Assembly: GCF_003269065.1 (NCBI RefSeq)
Contig: NZ_QLTA01000003.1
Location: 124,001 to 188,000, forward strand
DNA: 64,000 bases
Source of the DNA: Paracidovorax anthurii
GTDB taxonomy: Bacteria; Pseudomonadota; Gammaproteobacteria; Burkholderiales; Burkholderiaceae_C
Direction of reading: 5' to 3'
The notes beneath the pieces were generated by a model that was given only the letters and a program-made list of their open reading frames with translations, was not told where the DNA came from and ran no database searches. Below are positions 63,698-64,000 of this stretch, one piece after another. The translations under genes and the position numbers were made by a program. Numbering within the stretch: the first letter of the stretch is position 1; each line of letters starts with the position of its first letter.

Positions 63698-64000
63698 TGC
63701 CTATCCAGAAAGTTCTGGTCGTTGACGACTCGAAGACCGAGTTGATGTTCTTGACCGACTTGCTGCAAAAAAAGGGTATGCAGGTTCGTACCGCGGAAAA
63801 TGCCGACGAGGCTTTCCGGCGCCTGGCCGAGGAAAAGCCCGACCTCATCCTGATGGACGTGGTCATGCCGGGCCAGAACGGCTTCCAGCTCACGCGCGCC
63901 ATCAGCCGCGACCCCCAGTACGCCGACGTGCCCATCATCATGTGCACCAGCAAGAACCAGGAAACCGATCGGGTGTGGGGGATGCGCCAGGGTGCGCGCG
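63697..64000 (+). CDS. pilH: Twitching-motility response regulator PilH (partial, cut by window end)
   Basis: 101 codons are visible of about 120. MPIQKVLVVDDSKTELMFLT, phospho-acceptor Asp54 (LILMDVVMPGQNG) and IIMCTSKNQETD identify a PilH-type receiver. Further pil-chp genes are expected beyond the right edge. Confidence 0.95.
   Translation, partial: MPIQKVLVVDDSKTELMFLTDLLQKKGMQVRTAENADEAFRRLAEEKPDLILMDVVMPGQNGFQLTRAISRDPQYADVPIIMCTSKNQETDRVWGMRQGAR

Overview
The window is chromosomal DNA from a high-GC betaproteobacterium of the family Comamonadaceae. It most likely comes from the plant-pathogenic Acidovorax/Paracidovorax group. The evidence is the gene content and order (mpl, accBC-prmA-DUF3426, the histone H1-like gene, nrdAB, ampD-pilRS, ffh, glrK-qseG-glrR, dusB-fis-purH, hemL-thiD, pilGH), the AT-rich intergenic repeats containing ATAGCAAAC, and a cysteine-free HrpW-like harpin/pectate-lyase gene behind a consensus plant-inducible-promoter (PIP) box. 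Genus and species are inference. No phage, insertion sequence, integrase or CRISPR array was seen.

Layout. 1-10.1 kb: the 3' end of a DAHP synthase gene, two small unknown genes, mpl (murein recycling), an unknown gene joined to a TlpA-type thioredoxin, then accB-accC, prmA, a zinc-ribbon/DUF3426 membrane protein and a PfkB-family kinase. 10.1-16.2 kb: a Lys/Ala/Pro histone H1-like protein, nrdB and nrdA with a pair of NrdR-type boxes upstream, then ampD. 16.1-22 kb: pilR-pilS, a small metal-binding-type membrane protein, a CcsA/YpjD-like membrane protein and, divergently, ffh. 22-30 kb: opgH, the glrK-qseG-glrR envelope-stress-type cluster, miaB, a small exported protein and a tRNA-Met with a strong promoter and terminator.

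30.3-45.1 kb is the accessory core: a DUF2252 protein followed by a large organosulfur locus. One eight-gene minus-strand operon encodes an FMN reductase (msuE), a dimethyl-sulfone monooxygenase (sfnG), a complete branched-chain-amino-acid-type ABC importer and an SfnB flavoprotein. A second unit encodes ssuD plus an SfnB-like flavoprotein. A third, divergent, unit encodes another SfnB-like flavoprotein and an SfnR-like sigma-54 activator with no receiver domain. Both minus-strand units have sigma-54 (-24/-12) promoters with upstream TGCTG-type dyads, so the locus looks like one self-contained sulfone/sulfonate uptake and desulfonation regulon. The use of a Liv-type importer for this purpose is the best candidate here for a little-described system.

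45.1-64 kb: enoyl-CoA hydratase, an M61 peptidase, dsbC, a UbiH-family hydroxylase, a MOSC protein, ychF, rarD, a YqaA-like membrane protein, a membrane diguanylate cyclase, an unusual cytochrome c with a sulfite-oxidase-like N-terminal domain, dusB-fis, purH, the hrpW-like gene, hemL-thiD, rubredoxin and pilG-pilH (cut by the window end).

Non-coding structure worth noting: a 31-bp bipartite repeat ATAGCAAAC-N13-CGGCGACAT occurs four times, each time just downstream of a gene in the same orientation. Two near-identical small hairpins flank the opgH upstream region. Perfect hairpins lie between nrdA and nrdB and downstream of nrdB.
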